This document shows, in pieces, positions 1 through 7,826 of a stretch of 37,220 nucleotides of DNA. The position numbers and the translations under genes were made by a program. Within the stretch, counting starts at the first letter, position 1. Every line of letters starts with the position of its first letter. This stretch comes from a virus: positions 1 to 37,220 of IMG/VR virus record IMGVR_UViG_3300028378_000010. The stretch is one strand, 5' to 3'. The notes under the pieces were generated by a model. The model saw only the letters and a list, made by a program, of their open reading frames with translations, was not told the origin of the DNA and ran no database searches.

Positions 1-219
1 ACAGCCGAGAAACAACAAGAATTGCTGGATCTCGGAGATGTGGTACGGATGCAGACAGAAGCTCTTCGCCAGATTCAACGTGAAAAAGAGGACTTGATCA
101 ATGCACTTGAAAAAGAAGCCACTGCGGCTCCTAATTCTAACAAGCCTGGCATTGCTACTACTGGGGGGATGCAGCGGCTCGAACGTCGGTGGGGTCCGAG
201 TCCAGGAACTTCCGACTGA
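1..219 (+). CDS. Inner-membrane spanin (Rz-like), C-terminal part only
   Basis: The reading frame is open from base 1, so the gene begins before the window and its N-terminal membrane anchor is not visible. What remains is a short charged helical segment (roughly residues 15-40 of the visible part, rich in Glu, Lys and Gln) ending in a loose Gly/Pro tail, as expected for the periplasmic coiled coil of an Rz-type spanin. The identification rests mainly on context: a lipoprotein gene starts inside it in another frame, which is the classical Rz/Rz1 arrangement. Spanins fuse inner and outer membranes in the last step of lysis. A different lysis protein is possible, since only about 72 residues can be seen. 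Confidence 0.6.
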   Translation, partial: TAEKQQELLDLGDVVRMQTEALRQIQREKEDLINALEKEATAAPNSNKPGIATTGGMQRLERRWGPSPGTSD

Positions 220-394
220 TGTGGCTGAACCATGTCCACATCCTTTGGACGTGATCAAGGGTGTATCAGGTTCCACTGTTGGTTCAGATGAAATCCGAAT
301 GGGTCGCCTTGGCGATGCACTTATTGAATGTGGCGTTGAGAAACAAATTACTGTAGACGCAAACCAACAACTCATTCAGATCTTTCGAAACTAG
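101..394 (+). CDS. Outer-membrane lipoprotein spanin (Rz1-like)
   Basis: This 97-residue protein starts inside the preceding spanin gene in the +1 frame. A GAGGA ribosome binding site lies 8 bases before the ATG. The N-terminus is a lipoprotein signal peptide: basic residues KKK at 4-6, a Leu-rich core, and a lipobox LLGG-C with the acylated cysteine at position 24. The mature part is about 74 residues, larger than lambda Rz1, and has little proline. It should sit in the outer membrane and pair with the Rz-like partner across the periplasm. Its far half extends beyond the stop of the host gene, so the pair is overlapping rather than fully embedded. The lipoprotein call is firm; the spanin role is inferred from the overlap. 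Confidence 0.75.
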   Translation: MHLKKKPLRLLILTSLALLLLGGCSGSNVGGVRVQELPTDVAEPCPHPLDVIKGVSGSTVGSDEIRMGRLGDALIECGVEKQITVDANQQLIQIFRN

Positions 395-404
395 GAGTCG
401 AATC

Positions 405-2732
405 GTGAAAAATGACAACGACATGATTGAGAACGATGTTTCGTCTAAAAAGACGGACAACGACCCTGTGTCTGAAATCTACAACCCTTCGGATCTGAAC
501 AAAGTTGCGAGTGAGAAACTCACAGACTGGAAAATCGAACCGTCGGTCGCAGATCTCAAAGGAGATTTGGATTATGCACGGCAAGAAAACACAGACCAGA
601 AAAGCAACGTCGATGGTTGGTTGAACCTCCGTAACACCACTGGTGCTGAGTCAGGCAAGAAAACCAAAACAGTTGGACGCTCTTCTGTTCAGCCAAAGCT
701 GATCCGGAAGCACAACGAATGGCGTTATCCTGCGTTGAGTGAACCATTCCTGAACACGGAACGTATGTTCAACATCAACCCCCGTACCTTTGAAGACAAA
801 GCATCAGCCGACCAGAACCAGTTGATTCTCAACTGGCAGTTTGACACGAAGCTCAACAAAGTCGATTTCATCGACCGGTACGTCCGCAAGACTGTGGATG
901 AGGGTACTTGCGTTGTGCGTGTGGGCTGGGAACGTAAGACCGAAAAGGTCAAAGTTCTCAAGCCTGTGTATGAATATACCCAACTGGAAATGGGTGATGA
1001 AGAAGGTATGCAGATGCTGGCTCAGGCAACTGAGATGGCGACATCTGATCCTGAAGCATGGGAAGCTGATCCATCTATCCCGGATGAACTTCGGGCCGCC
1101 GTAGAGTTTGGTTTGGAAAACCAGGAAATGGTTGTGGCTGTTGAGATTGGTGAAGAGTGGGTCCAAGAGAACAAGATCACATACAATCAACCATCTCTGA
1201 AGATTATTGATGTTGCGAACTTCTTCATTGATCCCTCGTGCGATGGTGAGTGGGAAGATGCTCAGTTCATGATTTCTACGTTTGAGTCCACAAAGTCGGA
1301 ACTCAAAAAACGTGGTATCTACAAAAACTTGGACGATGTGGACTGGGGTGCAAACCAGATCAAAGCTCAGGTCGGTGATCCAGATCATGAGACAACAACT
1401 CCGATTGCAGACAGTCGTCTGAATCAGGACAAGTCCAAAGTGCTGGTCTATGAATACTGGGGTGAGTGGGATGTCCATGATGATGGGGTGATGATCCCAA
1501 TCGTGGCCACGTTCATCGGTGACACGATGATCCAGCTCGCAGAGAACCCTTTCCCTGACCGGAAGCCTCCGTTCGTCATCGTTCCTTACATGCCTATCCT
1601 TGGTTCAATCTGGGGCGAAGCAGATGCTTCTCTCCTCCAGGACAACCAGCGTATCCTTGGTGCTGTCACTCGTGGCACGATCGACCTTTTGGGTCGTTCG
1701 GCGAATGCTCAGTCTGGGTATTCCAAAGGTTTCCTGGATCCAGTGAACCGGAAGCGTTTCACCAACGGTGAAGATTTTGAATTCAACCCCAATGAGGATC
1801 CTCGTGTTGCCATCCAACAGATGCAATATCCTGAGATCCCCAACTCTGCACTGACCGTGATGCAGCTCCAGAACGCTGAAGCTGAAGGTCTGTCCGGGGT
1901 CAAGAGTTTCTCAGGTGGTATCACTGGCGAAGCCTATGGCCCAGTTGCTCGTGGTATCTCTGGTGCGTTGGATGCGGCTGGCCAACGTGAGATGAATATC
2001 CTTCGTCGTCTGGCTGAAGGTATGCGTCTGATTGGCCGCAAGATCATCTCGATGAACGCTTTCTTCCTCGAAGAGAAAGAAGTCATTCGGGTCACAAACC
2101 GTGAGTTCGTTGAAATCAAACGAAAAGATCTCTCTGGTGGATTTGACCTGATCGTGGACATCTCCACTGCACAGGTTGATGAGCAAAAAAGCCAAGACTT
2201 GGGAATGATGCTCCAGACAATCGGTCCAGATATGGACCCTGGTTTGAGCAAGATCATCTTGGGTCAGATTGCTGATCTCAAGCGTATGCCTGAGCTGGCA
2301 GAGCAGATCCGCTCCTATGAGCCTCAGCCTGATCCGCTTCAGCAACGTCTCGCTGAACTTCAGATTGAAGAGCTGGAAGCCAAGATTGAACTCGACAAAG
2401 CTCGTGCAACAGAAGCAATGGCACAAGCTGAGAACAAAGCTCTCGATACTGAGCTGGAGTCAACCGGTTCGAAGCATCAGCGTGATGTTGAGAAGATGGG
2501 TGCTCAGGCCCGTGGCAACCGTGATCTCGAAGTCACCAAGGGTCTCCTGAAAGGGGAGACTCCTGCTGGACAGATCGAAGCTGCTGTTGGGTACAACAAG
2601 ATGGTCGAAGATTCCGACCGTGAACAAGCTAAACCTGAAGTTCCTCTGGGGCGTCCTCCTGCTCCAGAGCAGACACTTCCTATGGCTCCTCTCCAGAGTC
2701 TCCAAGAACAACCCCTTGCTTTTCCTCAGTAA
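405..2732 (+). CDS. Portal protein
   Basis: This 775-residue protein matches the size and position of the N4 gp59 portal, the dodecameric ring at the head vertex through which DNA is packaged and ejected. The N-terminus is acidic and polar. The central part looks like a podoviral portal (for example the WGEADASLLQDNQR stretch near residue 405, in the region that contacts DNA or neighbouring subunits). The C-terminal ~120 residues are helical and Gln/Glu/Ala-rich (coiled-coil barrel-like), ending in a Pro/Gln-rich tail. It starts with GTG at 405; the AGGAG site at 393-397 overlaps the stop of the spanin gene. Two small genes and the capsid gene follow in the N4 order. The portal call rests on size, general sequence character and synteny. 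Confidence 0.85.
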   Translation: MKNDNDMIENDVSSKKTDNDPVSEIYNPSDLNKVASEKLTDWKIEPSVADLKGDLDYARQENTDQKSNVDGWLNLRNTTGAESGKKTKTVGRSSVQPKLIRKHNEWRYPALSEPFLNTERMFNINPRTFEDKASADQNQLILNWQFDTKLNKVDFIDRYVRKTVDEGTCVVRVGWERKTEKVKVLKPVYEYTQLEMGDEEGMQMLAQATEMATSDPEAWEADPSIPDELRAAVEFGLENQEMVVAVEIGEEWVQENKITYNQPSLKIIDVANFFIDPSCDGEWEDAQFMISTFESTKSELKKRGIYKNLDDVDWGANQIKAQVGDPDHETTTPIADSRLNQDKSKVLVYEYWGEWDVHDDGVMIPIVATFIGDTMIQLAENPFPDRKPPFVIVPYMPILGSIWGEADASLLQDNQRILGAVTRGTIDLLGRSANAQSGYSKGFLDPVNRKRFTNGEDFEFNPNEDPRVAIQQMQYPEIPNSALTVMQLQNAEAEGLSGVKSFSGGITGEAYGPVARGISGALDAAGQREMNILRRLAEGMRLIGRKIISMNAFFLEEKEVIRVTNREFVEIKRKDLSGGFDLIVDISTAQVDEQKSQDLGMMLQTIGPDMDPGLSKIILGQIADLKRMPELAEQIRSYEPQPDPLQQRLAELQIEELEAKIELDKARATEAMAQAENKALDTELESTGSKHQRDVEKMGAQARGNRDLEVTKGLLKGETPAGQIEAAVGYNKMVEDSDREQAKPEVPLGRPPAPEQTLPMAPLQSLQEQPLAFPQ

Positions 2733-2783
2733 AGCAGGTTACGAACGACCCACTGTAACATATCAACCACAAAGGACGTGGCA

Positions 2784-3179
2784 ATGAACCTTTATGAACA
2801 AAATGCGAACGATACCGAGGAAACCGCACACCTCACCATGGAACAGTATCAGGAGTATAAAGCCTCCTGTGAAGATCTGCTCCGCAAGGCAAAGGCCGCT
2901 GAGAAATTGGCTGGACTGCCAGAGTTCAAAGAGATCGTCATGGATGCGTATTTTGACCAAGAGCCAAAGCGGCTTGCTGGTCTGATGGCAACTGGTCGTC
3001 TTTCTGACAAGCAGTTCGACGAGTGCATCGGTGAGCTGAAGGCCATTGGTTCCATGCGGACCTTCCTCCAAGATTTCATCCAGAAGGGCAACATTGCTCA
3101 GTCTGAGTTGGACAACCTTGAGGTGGCCTGGAATGAAGCTGTTGAAGCCAACAGCACAATCGAGGGGAGTGTCCAGTAA
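2784..3179 (+). CDS. Small virion-region protein of unknown function (gp58 position)
   Basis: This is a 131-residue, largely helical, acidic protein that I do not recognise. ATG at 2784 is chosen over the in-frame GTG at 2778 because the AAAGGA motif at 2771-2776 is 7 bases from the ATG and only 1 base from the GTG. It lies between portal and scaffold-like genes, the place of N4 gp58. Its stop codon overlaps the next start (TAATG), so the two are probably translationally coupled. The composition (no membrane segment or signal peptide, many Glu, Lys and Ala) would suit a head assembly or core protein, but that is inference from position only. Confidence 0.7.
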   Translation: MNLYEQNANDTEETAHLTMEQYQEYKASCEDLLRKAKAAEKLAGLPEFKEIVMDAYFDQEPKRLAGLMATGRLSDKQFDECIGELKAIGSMRTFLQDFIQKGNIAQSELDNLEVAWNEAVEANSTIEGSVQ

Positions 3180-4462
3180 TGGCTGATCCAAAAAACACAC
3201 CGATCGACATCGAGTCGATGTCTGATGAAGACTTCATGAAACTGGATCCCTCTCAGATGCAAGAAAATGCGTCTGCTGAGGAAAAGGAAATTGTCGATGA
3301 GAATACTGATCCAGATGGTGAAAAAGATCTTGATGATCCCGACGCTGGTTCAGGCGAAGTCAATCCAGATGATGCTCCATCCGGATCTGATTCTGACACC
3401 TCAGATGGAGAAGATCCTGATAAAAACGAATCAGATGAAGGGGAAGAAGACTCTTCTACTGACAACCCAGATGCGGGTGATGCCGACAAACCTCCAGTCA
3501 AAGATTCCGAAAAGTCGAAGAAACCTGATGCCCCGAAAGGAGAAACAGACAAGTCAGCAAAGCCAGATGATTCAGAAGAACCAGAGAAGAAAGCTGACAA
3601 AGAGGCTGCTGGAGACGTAAAAACCTCTCCAGAAGATGCGATGGATTTCTACGACAAAGTCACTGCATCGTTCAAAGCAGATGGTCGGGATGTTCAGGTA
3701 AAGACTCCTGAAGATGCTATCCGTCTGATGCAGATGGGTGTGAATTACTCTCGCCGTATGCAGGAAATGAAACCCCTGCGTGCTCAAGACCAGATGCTGA
3801 AGTCCAACGGTCTGAATGATCCGGAGAAGCTGAACTTCCTTATCGACCTGTCAAAAGGCAACAAGGAAGCAATCAAGCAACTCCTCAAGGATTACAAGAT
3901 CGACCCTGTGGACATCGACACCTCGACAGAAGATTCGCCCTATCAGGCGAACAACTATCAGGGTGATCCAAAGGATTTGGCGTTCGACGATGCGATCAAA
4001 GAGACCATCTCACAAGATGGTGGACGTGAACTCATTAGCGATATTAACCGGGATTGGGATACAGTTTCAAAAGAAGCTCTGCGAGATCAACCTACTATCT
4101 TCCAAAATATACTTGCACAAAAACGTTCAGGAGTTTATTCGAAGATTCAAGACGAATTGAAATACCAGCGGACAATGGGTTATCTAACCGACGTTCCCTT
4201 CCTTCAAGCCTACCATCAGGTAGGTGAGGCGATGCAAAAAGCTGGGGTTTTCAATTCTGAACCAGAAGTCCAACCAAAAGCGAAAGCTCTTGGCACTGGC
4301 ACCCGGAAGGCTGCTCCCAAGCCGAAAACTGAGCAACCCACTCCAAACGTCTCATCGGCAACTCCACCCCGATCCGCACCATCAAATGATGGCGGACATC
4401 CTGAACCGGATTACTCGTCCATGTCAGATGAAGAGTTCAAGAAGTTGGCTCCTCCTGGTTAA
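3179..4462 (+). CDS. Acidic scaffold-like head protein
   Basis: This 427-residue protein lies directly upstream of the capsid gene, where scaffolding proteins are usually encoded. Residues 40-155 are extremely rich in Asp, Glu, Ser, Pro and Lys and are probably disordered. Residues 160-350 are helical and more ordered. The rest is a Pro/Lys-rich linker. The decapeptide SMSDEDFMKL at residues 13-22 recurs as SMSDEEFKKL at 414-423, so both ends carry the same short acidic/hydrophobic motif. In scaffolds, short terminal helices typically bind the coat protein, so the duplicated motif may be a two-ended coat or portal binding site; that is inference. The start overlaps the stop of the preceding gene. 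Confidence 0.65.
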   Translation: MADPKNTPIDIESMSDEDFMKLDPSQMQENASAEEKEIVDENTDPDGEKDLDDPDAGSGEVNPDDAPSGSDSDTSDGEDPDKNESDEGEEDSSTDNPDAGDADKPPVKDSEKSKKPDAPKGETDKSAKPDDSEEPEKKADKEAAGDVKTSPEDAMDFYDKVTASFKADGRDVQVKTPEDAIRLMQMGVNYSRRMQEMKPLRAQDQMLKSNGLNDPEKLNFLIDLSKGNKEAIKQLLKDYKIDPVDIDTSTEDSPYQANNYQGDPKDLAFDDAIKETISQDGGRELISDINRDWDTVSKEALRDQPTIFQNILAQKRSGVYSKIQDELKYQRTMGYLTDVPFLQAYHQVGEAMQKAGVFNSEPEVQPKAKALGTGTRKAAPKPKTEQPTPNVSSATPPRSAPSNDGGHPEPDYSSMSDEEFKKLAPPG

Positions 4463-4499
4463 GACAGAATCCAATTGAGAAGTTTGAAAAGGAAACACC

Positions 4500-5690
4500 A
4501 TGGCTCAATTGTATAACGCTCCTCCGGGTACGCCTTCGGACATTGGTCCGCAGTTCAACACCCATTACTGGGATCGTCGTTCTCTGATCGACGCTGCCGA
4601 ACAGATGTTCTTCAGCCCTCTGGCTGACGTTCGCTCCATGCCGATGCACTACGGTAAAGAGATGAAAGTCTACTTCTACGTTCCTCTGCTGGACGACCGC
4701 AACGTCAACGACCAAGGTCTCGACGCTTCGGGTGCTGTCACAGCTAATGGTAACATGTACGGTTCGAGCAAAGACGTCGGTCTGATCTCTGCCCGTATGC
4801 CTACCCTGACTGAAGAAGGTGGTCGTGTTAACCGTGTCGGTTTCACTCGTCTGGAACGCAACGGTACTCTGCAAGAGCACGGCTTCTTCACTGAATTCTC
4901 GGACGACATGATGACTTTTGATACCGACTCTGACCTCTACAGTCACATGTCGCGTGAGATGGTTGCCGGTGCCAACGAGATCACTGAAGACCTTCTGCAA
5001 ATTGACTTGCTCTCCAACGCTGGCACAGTGGTTTACACCGGTGTGGCAACTCAGGACAGCGAGATCACTGGTGAAGGTGCGAACCCCTCGGTCGTGACGT
5101 TCATGGATCTGAAGAAATTGAGCATCGTGCTCGATGACAACCGGACTCCGAAGAACACCAAGATCATCAAGGGTTCGACGATGAACGATACTGCGACAAT
5201 CAATGCGTCGCGCATCATGTACATCGGTTCTGACCTTCAGATCACTGTCGAGAATATGGTCGATGGGTTGGGCAACCCAGCGTTCGTTCCTGTTCGTAAG
5301 TACGCTGCTGCTTCGACAATCATGAATGGCGAAATTGGTTCGGTCGGCGACTTCCGTATCATTGTTGTTCCAAACATGATGAACTGGGAAGGTGCTGGTG
5401 CTGTCGCAACTGCTTCCAACCTGGGTTACGATGACGATGGTGCCAACTACAACATCTTCCCGATGCTGGTTGTTGGTGACGGCTCCTTCGCAACTGTCGG
5501 CCTGCAAGGGTCTGGCAGAAAAGGTACGAAGCAGAAGTTCAATATCATCGTGAAAAAACCTGGTAAGGAAATGGCAACGATCCAGGATCCTTACGGTAAG
5601 ATTGGTTTCAGCTCGATCACGTTCTACCACGGCTTCATCGCCCTGCGTCCTGAGCGTCTGGCTGTTGTCAAAACTGTTGCGGCTGAGTAA
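4500..5690 (+). CDS. Major capsid protein, N4 gp56 family
   Basis: This 396-residue protein has the length and the beginning typical of the N4-gp56 major capsid family (HK97 fold): TPSDIGPQF at residues 11-19, followed by an aromatic/DRR segment (residues 22-27). N4 coat protein is about 400 residues. It builds the icosahedral head shell. The central part is rich in beta-type segments and ends in a hydrophobic C-terminus. An AAAGGA site lies just upstream of the ATG. Codon choice is strongly biased towards a few codons (CGT, CTG, GGT, AAC), fitting the most abundant protein of the virus. A strong hairpin follows within 20 bases of the stop, which would isolate or boost this transcript. No sign of a cleaved prohead peptide or protease gene is visible. 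Confidence 0.93.
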   Translation: MAQLYNAPPGTPSDIGPQFNTHYWDRRSLIDAAEQMFFSPLADVRSMPMHYGKEMKVYFYVPLLDDRNVNDQGLDASGAVTANGNMYGSSKDVGLISARMPTLTEEGGRVNRVGFTRLERNGTLQEHGFFTEFSDDMMTFDTDSDLYSHMSREMVAGANEITEDLLQIDLLSNAGTVVYTGVATQDSEITGEGANPSVVTFMDLKKLSIVLDDNRTPKNTKIIKGSTMNDTATINASRIMYIGSDLQITVENMVDGLGNPAFVPVRKYAAASTIMNGEIGSVGDFRIIVVPNMMNWEGAGAVATASNLGYDDDGANYNIFPMLVVGDGSFATVGLQGSGRKGTKQKFNIIVKKPGKEMATIQDPYGKIGFSSITFYHGFIALRPERLAVVKTVAAE

Positions 5691-5705
5691 TCAGCTCTAG
5701 GGGAA

Positions 5706-5730
5706 GGGGGCTAGAAATAGCCCCCTTTCT
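5706..5730 (+). terminator. Rho-independent terminator after the capsid gene
   Basis: Perfect 8-bp stem (GGGGGCTA paired with TAGCCCCC) closed by a GAAA loop and followed by TTTCT, 15 bases after the capsid stop codon. Because the structural genes downstream lie on the same strand, this is probably a partial terminator or 3' end stabiliser that raises capsid mRNA relative to the rest. Confidence 0.8.
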
Positions 5731-5766
5731 CACATTTTAATCCCACTCAACTGAAAGAGACTTTCA

Positions 5767-6486
5767 ATGAACATCAGTAAACTCGCACCCGCTGAAGCCA
5801 TCGAGGCTGTCACGGCAATGGAAACTGTAGAACAACTCCGTGAAGCAGCAACCTCAATCAACGTCACATTCTCCGGCAACACCGGTGAGGCTACACTTCG
5901 GAAGAAGCTCATGGATACTTTGAAATCTGATTTGAACAAACTCGAAGTCGATGAGACTGTCCCCGATGCTGAGGAAGAAGAAGTTCCTGATTTTGGTGGT
6001 GAAGACACAACCGAAGATGGGATCCAATCGACTGCTGGCCCAGCAAAAACCGGCCCGACAATGGAAGAGATCCTGAAGATGGATCCGAACCAGATCACTG
6101 ATCCGCAGCTTCTGCGTCAGGTGGTTCGTGCCAAAGCACTTCGTTTGCACCGTGTGAAGATCACCAACTTGGATCCAAGTGATTCACAGCTCAATGGTGC
6201 CATCATCACAGCCGTGAATAAATTCACCGGCAAAGTGGCGAAGTACATCCCTTTCGGCGACGAAGAAGCACCGAACGGATACCACGTCCCTGAGATCCTC
6301 CTGAACCAGTTGAAAAACACCAAGTTTCCTCTGCGTCGTGAGATCAAAGGTGGGGCATTCGGCGTCAAACGTTACAAGACCACGATGATCAACAAGTTCA
6401 ATATCGAGACTCTTCCTCCGCTGACGAAGAAAGAGATTGAAGAACTGGCCAACCATCAGCGTGCATCCCACGCTATCGACAGCTAA
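5767..6486 (+). CDS. Structural-region protein of unknown function (gp55 position)
   Basis: This is a 239-residue protein. Residues 1-60 look like a small helical domain of the HeH/LEM or SAP type (a helix, then SGNTGEATLRKKL, then a second helix). An acidic linker follows at residues 62-85 (EVDETVPDAEEEE), then an ordered C-terminal half from about residue 97. It sits between capsid and a coiled-coil-like virion gene, the position of N4 gp55. The fold suggestion for the N-terminus is by pattern only. The C-terminal half contains basic and aromatic residues (for example KRYKTTMINKFN) and could contact DNA or portal. I cannot assign a function. Confidence 0.7.
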   Translation: MNISKLAPAEAIEAVTAMETVEQLREAATSINVTFSGNTGEATLRKKLMDTLKSDLNKLEVDETVPDAEEEEVPDFGGEDTTEDGIQSTAGPAKTGPTMEEILKMDPNQITDPQLLRQVVRAKALRLHRVKITNLDPSDSQLNGAIITAVNKFTGKVAKYIPFGDEEAPNGYHVPEILLNQLKNTKFPLRREIKGGAFGVKRYKTTMINKFNIETLPPLTKKEIEELANHQRASHAIDS

Positions 6487-6491
6487 GCAGT

Positions 6492-6511
6492 TTCCCTGCT
6501 AAGGCAGGGAG
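6492..6511 (+). other. Intergenic RNA hairpin
   Basis: Stem TCCCTGC/GCAGGGA with a TAAG loop, extended by one or two weak pairs, in the short gap between two late genes. No T-run follows on either strand, so it is more likely an mRNA processing or stability element than a terminator. Confidence 0.45.
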
Positions 6512-6539
6512 ACCAAGAAATTGAGAGAGGAATTCAGAG

Positions 6540-7814
6540 ATGCCCGTAAATGACTGCAATGCAGATGGACAGGCAAATGCTCTGTTTACCTCTCTCACCG
6601 CAGACTCTCCAACGCCTCCAACGTTGGATCTGTCTGATTCCAAGTATGACTTCAGTGCTGATGCCAGCTCCGAGCTGTACAAAGACATTCAGACAGTCAC
6701 TCTCGAACAACTGACTGAGGTCAATCTCGAAGGCGACGGTGTCTTTGACAAACTCATGCAAGCCATGGATCAGCATATCCAGCGTGAGTACAAAGGGAAC
6801 CGGATCACCGGGGACCAATATGCCAAAGTTTACACAGATGTGAGCACCGCTGTCCTGGGACAGTCGGTCTCTTTCCTGTTGCAGAAAGACCAATCCAAGT
6901 GGGCTGCCATCACTGCTCAGATGCAAGCACGGATTGCTGAGATCCAGGCAACTGAGGCTCTGATCAACCTTGAGAAAACCAAGGTCGAAGCACAACAGTC
7001 TGTCTTTGAAATGCAGAACGCTGGAGCACAGTATGCTCTGACGAAGATGCAGGTTGCCAATGCTGATGCAGCTTACTGCCTCACACAAGCACAGACTGAA
7101 GGTGAACAGTACAAGCGTAACTGGCTCATGCCAGCAGAACTGGCGATCCAGGAATACACACGCAGCAACATCCTGCCTGCTGAATATGCTGCGAAGCAGG
7201 TTACATCCGATCGGATTCTTCCTGCTGAAGCAGCGATCAAGGAATACCAGAACCGTGTTCTCCAGCCGCTCGAAAAAGATCTACAAGAGTTCCAGCGTGA
7301 TCAAACACTGCCAACACAACAAGCAACTGCTGAGTACCAACTCAACCAGATGATGCCTGTTGCTCTGGGTAAAGAACAGCACCTGCTGAACTTCCAGCTC
7401 CCAGCTCAGACAAACCTGATCAACGAGCAGAAGGAAGTTCAGCGTGCTCAAACTCTGGAGACACGTTCAGATGCTCTGACTCCAATCAGTGGTCTCCTGG
7501 GTCGCCAGAAGAACCTGTTGGAGATGCAAATTGAACTGACCAGCGAGCAGCATGAGAATGAGCGTTCCAAGACAATGGATACTCGTTCGGATGATTCCAC
7601 ACTGGTTGAAGGTCTGAACGGTAAGCAGATGGATCTGTATGACCAGCAAATCGACAGCTTCATCAAGGACGCCAAACAGAAGGCTGCCAAGATGTATCTC
7701 GATGGCTGGATCACCCAGAAAACTCTGGATGAGAACTTGGCTGCTCCTGTTGAACTCAATGTTCCATCGGTCAGTGCTGTTCTTGAATCTCTGCGGTCGG
7801 CCAACAGCTTGTAA
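6540..7814 (+). CDS. Virion protein with an exact 15-residue proline repeat (gp54 position)
   Basis: This is a 424-residue, Gln/Glu/Ala-rich, almost entirely helical protein. Residues 190-295 hold seven consecutive repeats whose prolines fall at 198, 213, 228, 243, 258, 273 and 288, an exact 15-residue period. The consensus is about LPAE-x-A-x-x-EY followed by five or six polar residues. After these, a TxxTRSD motif occurs at 305-311 and again at 345-351. It lies in the place of N4 gp54, in the group between capsid and vRNAP that supplies connector and ejected proteins, so an elongated tube or tail-lumen role is likely but inferred. Start ATG 6540 has an upstream AGAGGA. No membrane segment or catalytic motif is visible. 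Confidence 0.75.
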   Translation: MPVNDCNADGQANALFTSLTADSPTPPTLDLSDSKYDFSADASSELYKDIQTVTLEQLTEVNLEGDGVFDKLMQAMDQHIQREYKGNRITGDQYAKVYTDVSTAVLGQSVSFLLQKDQSKWAAITAQMQARIAEIQATEALINLEKTKVEAQQSVFEMQNAGAQYALTKMQVANADAAYCLTQAQTEGEQYKRNWLMPAELAIQEYTRSNILPAEYAAKQVTSDRILPAEAAIKEYQNRVLQPLEKDLQEFQRDQTLPTQQATAEYQLNQMMPVALGKEQHLLNFQLPAQTNLINEQKEVQRAQTLETRSDALTPISGLLGRQKNLLEMQIELTSEQHENERSKTMDTRSDDSTLVEGLNGKQMDLYDQQIDSFIKDAKQKAAKMYLDGWITQKTLDENLAAPVELNVPSVSAVLESLRSANSL

Positions 7815-7826
7815 GGAGATCAACCC

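Noticed and set aside
4437-5630. 397-codon open frame antisense to the capsid gene
   Set aside because: It mirrors the strongly biased codons of the capsid gene. Its translation is rich in His, Arg, Thr and Val without domain features, and it has no ribosome binding site.
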